NCBI GenBank assembly: GCA_000378905.1
Contig: KB900601.1
Coordinates: 1 to 43,263, forward strand
Length of the DNA stretch: 43,263 nucleotides
Direction: 5' to 3'
Source: an actinobacterium SCGC AAA028-A23
GTDB taxonomy: Bacteria > Actinomycetota > Actinomycetes > Nanopelagicales > Nanopelagicaceae
Both the position numbers and the translations under genes were made by a program. The notes beneath the pieces were generated by a model that made no database searches, was not told where the DNA came from, and saw only the letters and a list, made by a program, of their open reading frames with translations. Shown here piece by piece: positions 6,966 to 15,579 of the stretch (position 1 is the first letter of the stretch; each line of letters opens with the position of its first letter).

Positions 6966-8114
6966 CTACAAGCAGTTTGCAAGCCGATCAAAGGCCTCAG
7001 TAATAATCTCAGGGCTAGTTCCAAAATTAAGTCTTACAAAACTCTTATGTTTTGGTCCATATAAAACTCCACCATTAACCGCTAACTTACCTTTTTCTAA
7101 GATCGCAGCAGATGGATCCTCACCCAGTCCTAAAGCAGATAGATCAAGCCAGGCAAGATAGCCAAAATCTGGAATTCGATACTTAATTGCCGGAGCTTTG
7201 GTAGCAATTAATTTTTCAACCAATTTACGGTTTTGATCTAAAGTAATTAAAACTCCATCTAGCCAATCTACTGACTCTGCATAAGCAGCGGTTGAGGCAA
7301 CTGCGCCAAATAATGAAGCACGCCAGGTAACAGCAGGTGGCATTACGTTAATCCGCTCCTGCAATTTGGTTGATTCAGTAATAATTACTGCACATTTAAG
7401 GCCTGCAAGATTAAAGGATTTACTAGCGCTAGTTATGGTTATTCCAACCTCTTTAGCATTTTGGCTTACATTTAAAAATGGTGTAAAAGTTTTTGCATCA
7501 TAGGTAAGGGGTGCGTGGATCTCATCACTTAAAATTACTACCTGATACTTCTTTGCAAGATCTGCTAACTCTGATAATTGATCCTTGCTAAAAATTGCCC
7601 CAACTGGGTTATGTGGATGACACAGGATGTGAACTTTGACGCCATTTTGATACTCTTTTTCAATTGCAGCTAAATCTAATTTGTAACTTAAATTATCTTC
7701 ACTAAGTGGGGTATCCACTGTTGCGGCATGAACCTCTGAGACCCATCGCCAAATGTTTTCATAGACAGGTGAGTTAAGCATTACCTTCTCACCCGGCTTA
7801 ATCAATGTCCGCATGATCTCAACAATGCCAACGCCAACATCGGTGGCTATTCTCATTTGCTTGGTATCAACCTGCCAGCCCCAACGCTTTGCTGAAAAGT
7901 TTGCAAAGGCATCAAATAACTCTGGGAATGGTCCTAGGTAACCGGTGTCAGATCTTTCCACCATATCTGTTAATGCAGTTTTTATCTTTGGCGCAGTTGG
8001 AAAATCCATTTCAGCAACTGGAAGTGGCAATACATCAGAAGGAAAGTGTCGCCATTTAACGCTTTTTCGTTTGCGTAATTCAGCAAGTGTTAACGCACGG
8101 ACAGCTTCGGCCAT
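6966..8114 (-). CDS. MalY/PatB family PLP enzyme (aminotransferase / cystathionine beta-lyase type)
   Basis: 382 residues, fold-type I PLP enzyme. Family marks: WRHFPSDVLPLPVAEMDF (about 21-38), HNPVG (Asn169), SDEIH (Asp197 pairs with the pyridine nitrogen) and the Schiff-base lysine in SASKSFNLAGLK (Lys232). This combination is typical of MalY/PatB proteins, which cleave cystathionine or cysteine (C-S beta-lyase) or act as aminotransferases. ATG start at 8112-8114, 30 nt after the SDR stop, so the two are probably cotranscribed. It converges on the aldehyde dehydrogenase with a 2-nt gap. Its metabolic link to the neighbouring SDR is unclear. Confidence 0.85.
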   Translation of the reverse strand: MAEAVRALTLAELRKRKSVKWRHFPSDVLPLPVAEMDFPTAPKIKTALTDMVERSDTGYLGPFPELFDAFANFSAKRWGWQVDTKQMRIATDVGVGIVEIMRTLIKPGEKVMLNSPVYENIWRWVSEVHAATVDTPLSEDNLSYKLDLAAIEKEYQNGVKVHILCHPHNPVGAIFSKDQLSELADLAKKYQVVILSDEIHAPLTYDAKTFTPFLNVSQNAKEVGITITSASKSFNLAGLKCAVIITESTKLQERINVMPPAVTWRASLFGAVASTAAYAESVDWLDGVLITLDQNRKLVEKLIATKAPAIKYRIPDFGYLAWLDLSALGLGEDPSAAILEKGKLAVNGGVLYGPKHKSFVRLNFGTSPEIITEAFDRLANCL

Positions 8115-8144
8115 AGCGGCAAGTATGCCACTACAAGTGATTTA

Positions 8145-8921
8145 TTAGTAGGTTGCCCTGCCACCTGAAATATCAAAGGTAAAGCCAGTTGTAAATGAGC
8201 AAGCTTTTGATCCCATAAATGCAATTATCTCTGCAACCTCACTTGGTTCACCAAGTCGGCCGGCTGGAATTTTAGAGATCATATAATCCAAAGTTTCTTT
8301 TGCAGTATTTATATTAATTGGAGTTGCAATTACCGCAGGTGCTAAAGAGTTAATGGTGATGCCATCGGTGGCAACCTCTTTTGCAACACCTTTAACAAAT
8401 CCAATTAAGCCAGCCTTTGCAGTGTTGTATGGCGACATCTTTGGGTTGCCCTCTTTGCCAGCAATAGATGCAACTTGAACTATTCGGCCATACTTTTGTT
8501 TCTTCATTCCTGGCAATACCGCCTGGGTTAACCAGATTGCGCCATAGAGATTTACTTCAATAACTTTTTGGAAATCATTCCAGTTAATAGTTTCAACAAG
8601 TACTCCAGTTGGTCCTGGGTAACCTGCGCAATTTACTAATGCATCAATTTTGTTATGTTTTTTCTCAATCTCAGAAATTAGACTCATCACAGCACTTTGA
8701 TTTGAAATATCTAAGGTTGCGCTCTCTGCCATTGCGCCAGTTTTATTGATCTCATCCGCGCATTGATTTGCACCTGCTTGATTTAAATCAACACAGATAA
8801 CTGTTGCACCCCGGGATGCAATTAACTGCGCTGCTGATTTTCCAATTCCACTTGCCGCGCCAGTAACAACTACTACCTGTCCTGCGTATGTGGTCTGCTC
8901 AAATCCGCTGTTGCTACTCAT
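8145..8921 (-). CDS. SDR family oxidoreductase (FabG-like)
   Basis: 258 residues, classical short-chain dehydrogenase. Visible: the cofactor motif TGAASGIG (20-27), an acidic residue after beta-2 (VDLN) favouring NAD(H), NCAG (about 97-100), catalytic Ser152 (VASIAG), and Tyr165/Lys169 in YNTAK. The C-terminus ends SGGRATY, which I associate with sugar or deoxy-sugar-acid dehydrogenases more than with fatty-acid FabG, but this is recollection and not a search result. It probably oxidises a hydroxyl of a sugar or aldonate. It leads an operon with the MalY-like gene and is divergent from the U32-like operon across a shared promoter. Confidence 0.85.
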   Translation of the reverse strand: MSSNSGFEQTTYAGQVVVVTGAASGIGKSAAQLIASRGATVICVDLNQAGANQCADEINKTGAMAESATLDISNQSAVMSLISEIEKKHNKIDALVNCAGYPGPTGVLVETINWNDFQKVIEVNLYGAIWLTQAVLPGMKKQKYGRIVQVASIAGKEGNPKMSPYNTAKAGLIGFVKGVAKEVATDGITINSLAPAVIATPININTAKETLDYMISKIPAGRLGEPSEVAEIIAFMGSKACSFTTGFTFDISGGRATY

Positions 8922-8930
8922 AATTATCTG

Positions 8931-8938
8931 ATTATACT
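8931..8938. promoter_or_regulatory. Overlapping divergent -10 elements
   Basis: In ATTATACT the minus strand reads TATAAT (8936 to 8931) and the plus strand TATACT (8933-8938). The minus -10 lies 9 nt before the SDR ATG at 8921 (leader of 0-3 nt). The plus -10 serves the U32-like gene, whose leader of about 30 nt carries a real ribosome site (CGGAGAA). Confidence 0.5.
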
Positions 8939-8975
8939 TGCCTGATTGATAAAGAAAAGAATTGAACGGAGAATC

Positions 8976-9899
8976 ATGGCATCTTGGCCAAGCACTCGTG
9001 ATCCAAAGGGTCCAATGAAGCGCTCAATTGGAATTTTAAGTAAGCAAAAGATCCAATCTCAAGATGCAGATGCTCTGCCTGAATCAGGCAAGCGATTTGC
9101 CGATGGCTCAAGATATAAAATTGAAATACCTTCCGTGGAAGGTCCGGCAGCATTTAAAACTGTTGTTGATGAAGCTAAGAAACATAAATTAATAATTCAC
9201 CGTATCTCCCAAGGCTCAGGCATCATGATGCAAACCGATGATGAGATTAAGCAGATGGTTGCCCTTGGCAAGAAAGAGAAGATTGAGGTTTGTCTCTTTG
9301 TTGGACCGCGTGCTGCATGGGATATTGGCAAGCAGGTTTCAGCCTCAGCTGGTGTTCTTGCCTCACCAACATTACGTGGTGCTGATCAACTTAGATTTGC
9401 GTTAGAGGATGTAATTCACGGAGTTAGCTTGGGACTAAGAAGTGTATTAGTTGGCGACCTTGGATTGTTAAAGGTTTTAGGTGAGGCAAAGCGCAAGGGT
9501 GATCTGCCAAAGGATTTAATTCTTAAAACCTCTGTGGCATTAGTTTGCAACAACCCAGCCACAGCAGCACTGCTTGAAGATCTTGGAGCAACAACATTAA
9601 ATCTTGCAACCGATCTTTCTCTGCAACAGATTGCAGCGATCAGATCTCAGGTTGATATTCCTGTTGATGTTTATGTTGAAGGACCAGATGATTTTGGTGG
9701 CGCAGTTCGCCATTATGAGAGTGCAGACTTGGTAAGAGTTGCTGCTCCTATTTATTTGAAGTTCACAATCAGAAACTCACCAGGTCTTTATCCTTCTGGT
9801 GCCCATATCCAAGGGTTGGTTGAATCTTCAGCACGTGAGCGAGTAAGACGAGCTGCCATTAGCAAAGCGATCCTAGATCGGTATGGTTTTAAGAAATAA
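8976..9899 (+). CDS. Peptidase U32-like / TIM-barrel protein of unknown substrate
   Basis: 307 residues. ATG at 8976 with CGGAGAA 3-9 nt upstream; an in-frame ATG earlier has no ribosome site. It has the alternating beta-alpha pattern of a barrel, and the central part (ADQLRFALEDVIHGVSLGLR, then NNPATAALLEDLGATTLNLA) followed by VDIPVDVYVEGPDDFGG resembles the U32 family core, where the strand after the repeats reads like the U32 E-x-F-V-H-G motif. Many U32 proteins are not peptidases but RNA- or cofactor-modifying scaffolds. It heads a four-gene plus-strand operon with an SDR, a kinase and an enolase paralogue, so a role in small-molecule metabolism is equally likely. Family assignment is moderate; function unknown. 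Confidence 0.6.
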   Translation: MASWPSTRDPKGPMKRSIGILSKQKIQSQDADALPESGKRFADGSRYKIEIPSVEGPAAFKTVVDEAKKHKLIIHRISQGSGIMMQTDDEIKQMVALGKKEKIEVCLFVGPRAAWDIGKQVSASAGVLASPTLRGADQLRFALEDVIHGVSLGLRSVLVGDLGLLKVLGEAKRKGDLPKDLILKTSVALVCNNPATAALLEDLGATTLNLATDLSLQQIAAIRSQVDIPVDVYVEGPDDFGGAVRHYESADLVRVAAPIYLKFTIRNSPGLYPSGAHIQGLVESSARERVRRAAISKAILDRYGFKK

Positions 9900-9900
9900 G

Positions 9901-10605
9901 ATGAGTAATTCAGCTCCCCTTAAACTCCTTCTTCTTGGTGGTACTGGTGCCTTGGGTGCAGCAATTGGCGAAAAGTTTAAGGCAGAAGGTTATGAAGTAG
10001 CTTTTGGTGTTCGCACCCTTACAAACCCAGCTGATCAATTTCTCCTGCCAATTACAGAGGGACCAGTTCCAGATCTACTAAAGGGACAACTTTTTGATGC
10101 AGTTATTTTTGCCCAAGGAGCCAATACAAATGATTCAATCATCAACTACTCATTGGATGAGTTAAACCGACTATTTCAGGCAAATGTCTCATTTGTATCA
10201 GAGACTACAAAGGCCTTGATCTTGCATAACCTAATCAAAAACAAAGGCAAAGTAGTTATCTTAAGCTCCTTCTGGGAGTTAATTACTAGACAAGAAAAAT
10301 TCTCCTACACAGTCACAAAAGCTGCAGTTGGTGGCTTAGTTAGATCTATGGCAGTTGATCTTGGAAACTCCAAAGGAATACTAGTTAATGGATTATTGCC
10401 AGGAATTGTTGATTCACCGATGGCGCGAGGCCTTTTAAAGCCTGAGCAGATTGCAAATGTTGAAAAACAAACACCAGGTAAGAAAATGATCATTCCGTCA
10501 GATGTCGCCAATGCTGCCTTCTTGCTTGGATCAGAGGACAACACCGCAATCTCTGGTCAATCACTTGTGGTTGATTTTGGCTTTTCAATCGCCAGAATTA
10601 TCTAG
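9901..10605 (+). CDS. SDR family oxidoreductase
   Basis: 234 residues, short-chain dehydrogenase. The N-terminal Rossmann motif is GGTGALG (13-19), Arg38 follows beta-2 (FGVRTL), suggesting NADP(H), and the active site has LSS (121-123) and YTVTK (Tyr136, Lys140). ATG at 9901 is one base after the preceding stop, so it is translationally coupled to the U32-like gene; the longer frame from 9883 would overlap that gene needlessly. Together with the kinase and enolase paralogue downstream it probably oxidises or reduces a polyol or hydroxy acid. Substrate not determinable. Confidence 0.85.
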   Translation: MSNSAPLKLLLLGGTGALGAAIGEKFKAEGYEVAFGVRTLTNPADQFLLPITEGPVPDLLKGQLFDAVIFAQGANTNDSIINYSLDELNRLFQANVSFVSETTKALILHNLIKNKGKVVILSSFWELITRQEKFSYTVTKAAVGGLVRSMAVDLGNSKGILVNGLLPGIVDSPMARGLLKPEQIANVEKQTPGKKMIIPSDVANAAFLLGSEDNTAISGQSLVVDFGFSIARII

Positions 10606-10616
10606 GGTTTAACCTA

Positions 10617-11606
10617 GTGAGCGTTGAGCTGCTTAATCAAGACACGGTAATTGATTACTTAGTAAGTAAGAAAGTAGTAGCAGCAAGTGAAAATCCCCAG
10701 GTTGAGGTTTTAACTGGCGGAGTTTCAAATGTGGTGCTGGCAATAAATACAAACTCTCAAAAGCTAGTTTTAAAGCAAGCACTAGCCGAGCTTGCAGTAA
10801 GTGAAAAATGGGAGGCAGATCAACGCCGGGCAATAGTTGAGGCCAATGCAATTGAGCTCTTTAACCAATTAAGTCCAACCCAGGTGCCAAAGTTAATATT
10901 TCTAGATCCAGAACGGTTTGTATTGGTACTAGAGCGAGTTCCAGTTGGCAGCACAGTATGGAAATCAGATTTACTATCAGGGGTTATTAATCCAGATATT
11001 GGCGCACATCTTGGGAAAACACTGGCTAGCTGGCATAACTTTGGTCAAACAAATGCGCAGGCAAGAATTAAGTTTATGGAGGACTCTTTATTTGAGCAGT
11101 TAAGAATTGATCCATTTTATCGATTTGTAGCAGCAAAAAATCCACAGATTGAAGTTGAGATCCGTAAGTTAATTAATGAATTAGAAGGTGATAAGACAAC
11201 TATTGTGCATGGAGATTTTTCGCCTAAGAACATTATGGTTTCAATGGATGATCAAGTTTATATCTTAGATTTTGAGGTTACCCATGTTGGTAATCCAGTC
11301 TTTGATCTAGCTTTTTTGCTCGCCCACCTGCTCTGCAAATTCTTCCGAACCGAAGATCGATTACATGCAAAGTTGCTTAGCAATACCGGGCTGGCATTTG
11401 TGAAGGAGTATGAAAAATTAAGGGCGATCTCACCATCTGTAGTTAAGCACACCGCTCTAATTGCTTTGGCCAGAGTTGAAGGAAAATCCCCTGTTAATTA
11501 CCTTTCACCAGATCAACAGGTCAAACTACAAAGCTTTACCAAGGCAATCTTGGCTAATACCGCTAATCTTTCAGTATCTAATTTATTTGAAATGAGTGCA
11601 AAGTGA
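10617..11606 (+). CDS. APH/ChoK-fold small-molecule kinase
   Basis: 329 residues of the aminoglycoside-phosphotransferase / choline kinase / methylthioribose kinase fold. Visible: a glycine-containing N-terminal loop (LTGGVSNVVL), the ATP-lysine VLKQ (Lys53), the catalytic loop HGDFSPKN (Asp200, Asn205) and the metal-binding ILDFE (Asp218), then NPVFDLAFLLAHLL, which is reminiscent of MtnK. GTG start at 10617, 11 nt after the SDR stop; its end overlaps the enolase-like start by 4 nt. It should transfer phosphate from ATP to a hydroxyl of a small metabolite. Context (SDR, enolase paralogue) points to a carbohydrate acid rather than an antibiotic, but this is inferred. Confidence 0.8.
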   Translation: MSVELLNQDTVIDYLVSKKVVAASENPQVEVLTGGVSNVVLAINTNSQKLVLKQALAELAVSEKWEADQRRAIVEANAIELFNQLSPTQVPKLIFLDPERFVLVLERVPVGSTVWKSDLLSGVINPDIGAHLGKTLASWHNFGQTNAQARIKFMEDSLFEQLRIDPFYRFVAAKNPQIEVEIRKLINELEGDKTTIVHGDFSPKNIMVSMDDQVYILDFEVTHVGNPVFDLAFLLAHLLCKFFRTEDRLHAKLLSNTGLAFVKEYEKLRAISPSVVKHTALIALARVEGKSPVNYLSPDQQVKLQSFTKAILANTANLSVSNLFEMSAK

Positions 11607-12874
11607 AGATTAATAAGATTGTTGGATATCAAGTACTTGATTCCAGAGGAAAGCCAACAGTTGCAGCTGCCATCTCATTAACTGATGGCACCACCCACAC
11701 AGCCCGTATTCCATCTGGTGCATCCACTGGTGCTCATGAAGCGAAAGAGTTAAGAGATAGTGGAAGTAAGTTTGAAGAGAAATACTATGGTGGATTATCA
11801 GTTCAACAAGCTGTTGAAAATATCAATAAGAAGATTGCCCCTAAATTAGTTGAGGAGCAGATCGATTTAAATTTAGTTGATTCCCAACTTATTGAGTTAG
11901 ATCCCTCCGAAGATCACCATCTACTAGGAGCCAATGCCACATTAGCTGTTTCAATTGCTGCCGCCTATGCCGATGCCCACTCACAAAATAAATCTTTAGC
12001 TAGATCCTTTAATCCTGAAGGACAATTATTAATTCCAATGCCGATGGTTAACATTTTATCTGGTGGAGCACATGCCAATCGAACTATGGATATTCAAGAT
12101 GTTTTAATAATTCCAGTTGGTGCAAAAAGCTTTAGCCAGGCACTTTCTTGGATTGTGGCAGTTCGGGAGATGGCAGCAAAGTTAGGTAAAGAGGCAGGGC
12201 ATGTAACTAATTTAGTGGCAGATGAGGGTGGCCTTGCAATTGCATTTACCTCAATTGAAAAAGCATGTGAATTTGTAGTCAGTGCAATTGAAAAAGTTGG
12301 CTTAAAGGTTGGCAGTGAGGTGTGTCTTGCTCTCGATGTTGCGGCCACTCAATTCTTTGATGGGAAAAACTACAACCTTTCAACAGTTGGTAAGAGCTAT
12401 TCCCAATCTGAATTTGTTGAGTACATAAACAACTTGGTATCAAATCAGCCAATTATTTCAATTGAAGACCCCTTTGCAGAAGATGATTGGAACTCCTGGC
12501 AAACCTTTACCGAGCTTGCACCAAAGAAACTCCAGGTATTAGGCGATGACCTACTTACAACAAATCTGCTTCGTTTAAATAAAGCGATAAGTGAGAAAAG
12601 TGCTAACGCCATCTTGATCAAAGCAAATCAAAATGGCTTAGTAACATCAACTTTAAATGTTCTAAAGCAAGCACGGGCAAATAACTTTAATACAGTTGTT
12701 TCAGCTCGCTCTGGTGAGAATGAAGACTCCTGGCTAGCTGATCTTGCAACTGGTTGGAATGCTGGACAAATAAAGGTTGGCTCTACCCACGGCAGTGAAC
12801 GAAATGCTAAGTGGAATAGATTGTTAGAGTTTGAAGCAACTGAAAGTACTAAGTTTACAAATCCTTTTAATTAG
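11603..12874 (+). CDS. Divergent enolase paralogue
   Basis: 423 residues, full-length enolase. Kept residues (yeast numbering in brackets): Ser41 in PSGASTG (39), His157 in GGAHAN (159), Glu208 in DEGG (211), metal ligands Asp245 (246), Glu288 (295) and Asp315 (320), catalytic Lys340 (345), Arg369-Ser370 (374-375) and Lys391 (396). Changed: the loop SHRSGE reads SARSGE, so His373 is Ala368; Glu168 is Asp166; the DSRGNPT motif reads DSRGKPT. The mechanism-defining Lys/Glu pair and magnesium ligands survive, so it should still remove water from a 2-phospho acid, but perhaps not 2-phosphoglycerate. It overlaps the kinase gene by 4 nt. The housekeeping enolase is presumably elsewhere. Confidence 0.85.
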   Translation: MKINKIVGYQVLDSRGKPTVAAAISLTDGTTHTARIPSGASTGAHEAKELRDSGSKFEEKYYGGLSVQQAVENINKKIAPKLVEEQIDLNLVDSQLIELDPSEDHHLLGANATLAVSIAAAYADAHSQNKSLARSFNPEGQLLIPMPMVNILSGGAHANRTMDIQDVLIIPVGAKSFSQALSWIVAVREMAAKLGKEAGHVTNLVADEGGLAIAFTSIEKACEFVVSAIEKVGLKVGSEVCLALDVAATQFFDGKNYNLSTVGKSYSQSEFVEYINNLVSNQPIISIEDPFAEDDWNSWQTFTELAPKKLQVLGDDLLTTNLLRLNKAISEKSANAILIKANQNGLVTSTLNVLKQARANNFNTVVSARSGENEDSWLADLATGWNAGQIKVGSTHGSERNAKWNRLLEFEATESTKFTNPFN

Positions 12875-14598
12875 TGAGAGTGGCGTGGTACGTAATCGCC
12901 ACTTCCGCCAACTAAGAAATCAAGATCTGCACCAAGGTGGGCTTGTTGTACATGCTCGATATACATCTTGCTCCAACCACGCTCAGCCTTAGGTTTTGGT
13001 GGCACCCAAGCTGCTTTTCGTTTAGCCAACTCTTCTTCGGAGACTAGTAGATTCAATTTTCTATTTGGAACATCTAACTCAATCTCATCGCCATTTTGAA
13101 CAAATGCAAGTGGGCCACCAGCAGTTGATTCAGGTGAAACATGCAATACAACTGTGCCGTAGGCAGTTCCACTCATACGTGCGTCAGAGATTCGCACCAT
13201 ATCTGTCACGCCTTGCTCAAGCATTTTTTTAGGCATTGGTAGATTTCCAACCTCTGGAAATCCTGGATAACCCTTTGGTCCTGAGTTTTGTAAAACTAAA
13301 ATTGTGTCAGCAGTTACCGGAAGATCTGGATCATCTGCAACCTTTAGATACTCTTCAATCTCTGCAAATACTAAAGCTTTGCCTTTATGAGTTAACAATT
13401 TTGGTGATGCAGCTGAAACCTTGATGATTGCACCATTTGGTGCAAGTGAGCCACGAACAACAACAATTCCAGCACCTGCTGCTTGGAATGGTTTGTTGGC
13501 TGGCGTAATAACCTCTTTGTTCCAGTTTTCAGCGCCTTCAATATTTTCTTTAACTGTTTTTCCAGTCACTGTGATGTGATCGGTGTGAATTAGATTGCCT
13601 AGCTCCTTCATAACTGTTGGAATACCGCCGGCATCAAAGAACTCCTCCATTAGGAATTGTCCACTTGGCATCATATTTGCAAGTACTGGTACTTCTTTTC
13701 CTAACTTATCAAAATCATCAAGGTTTAATGGCACACCAACACGACCGGCAATCGCTAACAAGTGCACCACTGCATTTGTTGAGCCACCGATTGCTGCCAA
13801 AATTTTAATAGCATTTTCAAATGATTTACGATTTAGAATTTGAGAAAGTTTTAGATCTTCCTCAACCATCTTCACAATTCGACGTCCTGATAGGTGAGCT
13901 AGTGCAAACTTACGTGAATCAACTGCTGGCATAGCAGCAGCTCCTGGTAACTGAACTCCTAATGCTTCGGTAACGCAAGCCATAGTTGAAGCAGTTCCCA
14001 TTGTCATGCATGAGCCTTGGCTTCTTGCTGAGCAAGATTCCATTGCCATAAACTCTTCAAAGGAGATCTTGCCACTTCTTACCTGTTCGCTGTATTTCCA
14101 AACTAAAGTTCCTGAACCAACAGATTGTCCTTGGTAGCGACCATTTAACATTGGACCACCAGTAATCATTAGTGTTGGTAGATCAACACTTGCAGCACCC
14201 ATCAGTAATCCAGGTGGCGTCTTATCGCAATTTCCAAGTAGTACAACGCCATCTAATGGATGAGAACGAATTAACTCCTCAACCTCCATGGCAAGCATAT
14301 TTCGATACAACATGGTCGTTGGTCGTTGCAAAGATTCACTAAGTGACATCGCAGGGAACTCAAGTGGAAAACCACCAGCCTCCCAAACACCGCGCTTAAC
14401 CGCTTCGGCAACATCACGAAGGGAGCCGTTGCAAGGGTTTAATTCAGACCAGGTATTCGCAATACCGATAACTGGGCGACCATCAAAAACATCGGGGGCG
14501 TAACCTTGATTACGCAATCTTTCACGGTGGATGTATCCACCCTTATCTTTTAATCCAAACCAATACTGGCTGCGGCGATCAAACTTCTCTTCGCTCAC
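12871..14598 (-). CDS. IlvD/Edd family sugar-acid dehydratase (aldonate dehydratase)
   Basis: 575 residues of the Fe-S dehydratase family. The three cluster cysteines are Cys56 (LNPCNGS), Cys124 (GNCDKTPPG, with the following Asp-Lys) and Cys197 (GSCMTMGTAS), the spacing of L-arabinonate/D-xylonate dehydratases. Segments such as RGVWEAGGFPLEFPAMSL and MLYRNMLAMEVEE also resemble that subfamily more than the biosynthetic dihydroxy-acid dehydratase IlvD. It should dehydrate an aldonate to the 2-keto-3-deoxy acid. GTG at 14596-14598 has GGAAAGG about 5 nt upstream. It is divergent from the FAH-family gene across a palindrome and shares stop-codon bases with the enolase-like gene. Confidence 0.85.
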   Translation of the reverse strand: MSEEKFDRRSQYWFGLKDKGGYIHRERLRNQGYAPDVFDGRPVIGIANTWSELNPCNGSLRDVAEAVKRGVWEAGGFPLEFPAMSLSESLQRPTTMLYRNMLAMEVEELIRSHPLDGVVLLGNCDKTPPGLLMGAASVDLPTLMITGGPMLNGRYQGQSVGSGTLVWKYSEQVRSGKISFEEFMAMESCSARSQGSCMTMGTASTMACVTEALGVQLPGAAAMPAVDSRKFALAHLSGRRIVKMVEEDLKLSQILNRKSFENAIKILAAIGGSTNAVVHLLAIAGRVGVPLNLDDFDKLGKEVPVLANMMPSGQFLMEEFFDAGGIPTVMKELGNLIHTDHITVTGKTVKENIEGAENWNKEVITPANKPFQAAGAGIVVVRGSLAPNGAIIKVSAASPKLLTHKGKALVFAEIEEYLKVADDPDLPVTADTILVLQNSGPKGYPGFPEVGNLPMPKKMLEQGVTDMVRISDARMSGTAYGTVVLHVSPESTAGGPLAFVQNGDEIELDVPNRKLNLLVSEEELAKRKAAWVPPKPKAERGWSKMYIEHVQQAHLGADLDFLVGGSGDYVPRHSH

Positions 14599-14637
14599 GC
14601 TCGCCTTTCCAAATCTATTTCAGCTCTCAAATACTGA

Positions 14638-14661
14638 GAAAATCCTTATGTTAAGGTTTTC
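14638..14661. promoter_or_regulatory. Operator-like palindrome between divergent sugar-acid genes
   Basis: GAAAA-t-CCTTA-TGT-TAAGG-TTTTC: two 10-base arms pair perfectly except for one unpaired T (14643). It lies midway between the dehydratase GTG (14598) and the FAH-family ATG (14716), just upstream of a TATTCT (14663-14668) that could be the plus-strand -10. A dimeric repressor or activator responding to a sugar acid is the simplest reading; the regulator is not in this window. Confidence 0.5.
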
Positions 14662-14715
14662 ATATTCTAGATCATTACCGCCAAAACTTCATCCACCACC
14701 GATAAGAAGGAAATC

Positions 14716-15579
14716 ATGAGAATCACCCGCTTAGGACAGTTAAATCAGGAAAAGCCAGCAGTACTTGTCTCAGATACTGAGGCGGTTTTCGTTGATGATC
14801 TAATCTCAGATTTCAATCGAGTGGAGTTGGAAAACGGTGCTATTAGCAAAATTGCAAAAGCTGATTTAAGTAGCCGGAAAAAAGTTAACATCTCTGATTA
14901 TCGAATTGGATCCCCAGTTGCTCGCCCAACCAAAGTTATTTGTGTTGGTCTAAATTATGCAAAGCATGCTGTTGAGTCTGGCATGACTCCTCCACCTGAG
15001 CCAGTAATTTTCATGAAAGCACCAGATACAGTTATTGGCCCAAATGATGATGTTGTGGTTCCACCAAACTCAACTAAAACTGATTATGAGGTTGAGCTTT
15101 GCATTGTGATTGGTAAAAATGCACTTTACTTAAAATCCCCAGAGCAAGCATCTGAACACATTCTTGGTTACACAATTTCTCAAGATGTTTCAGAGCGCCA
15201 CTGGCAGGTTGAGCGAAGTGGTCAATGGGTGAAAGGAAAATCATTCCCAACATTTAATCCAATGGGTCCATGGATTGTTACTGCTGATGAGCTGAAGAAT
15301 AAAAATCTTGATCCAAACAACCTAGCTCTTTCCTGCACAGTTGATGGTGAGGTTAGACAAAACTCTCGCACCAATGATCTAATTTTCGGAATAAACCATT
15401 GCGTTTGGTATATCTCTCAATTTATGGAGTTAAAAGCTGGAGATGTTATTAATACTGGAACGCCAGAGGGTGTTGGTATGGGATTTAGACCAGAAAAATT
15501 CCTAAAAGGTGGCGAGGTTGTGGTTACAACAATCGAAGGTATCGGAACAATTACAAATAAGGTTATTAACTACAAGTAA
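14716..15579 (+). CDS. Fumarylacetoacetate hydrolase family protein (2-keto-3-deoxy acid dehydratase or 2,4-diketo acid hydrolase)
   Basis: 287 residues, FAH/MhpD family. Metal-binding acids are Glu125 and Glu127 (DYEVEL) and Asp157 (QDVSER); VGLNYAKHA (77-85) and NTGTPEGVG near the C-terminus are typical. In sugar-acid clusters this family does one of two steps: dehydration of a 2-keto-3-deoxypentonate to 2-oxoglutarate semialdehyde, or hydrolysis of a 2,4-diketo-3-deoxy acid. The adjacent 2,5-dioxovalerate-type dehydrogenase favours the first. ATG with AAGAAGGA 5-8 nt upstream; the stop abuts the stop of the convergent dehydrogenase with no gap. Confidence 0.85.
   Translation: MRITRLGQLNQEKPAVLVSDTEAVFVDDLISDFNRVELENGAISKIAKADLSSRKKVNISDYRIGSPVARPTKVICVGLNYAKHAVESGMTPPPEPVIFMKAPDTVIGPNDDVVVPPNSTKTDYEVELCIVIGKNALYLKSPEQASEHILGYTISQDVSERHWQVERSGQWVKGKSFPTFNPMGPWIVTADELKNKNLDPNNLALSCTVDGEVRQNSRTNDLIFGINHCVWYISQFMELKAGDVINTGTPEGVGMGFRPEKFLKGGEVVVTTIEGIGTITNKVINYK

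Noticed and set aside
12871-14598. Dehydratase as biosynthetic IlvD
   Set aside because: The cysteine spacing and surrounding segments fit the aldonate dehydratase branch, and no ilvB/N/C neighbours are present; IlvD cannot be fully excluded.
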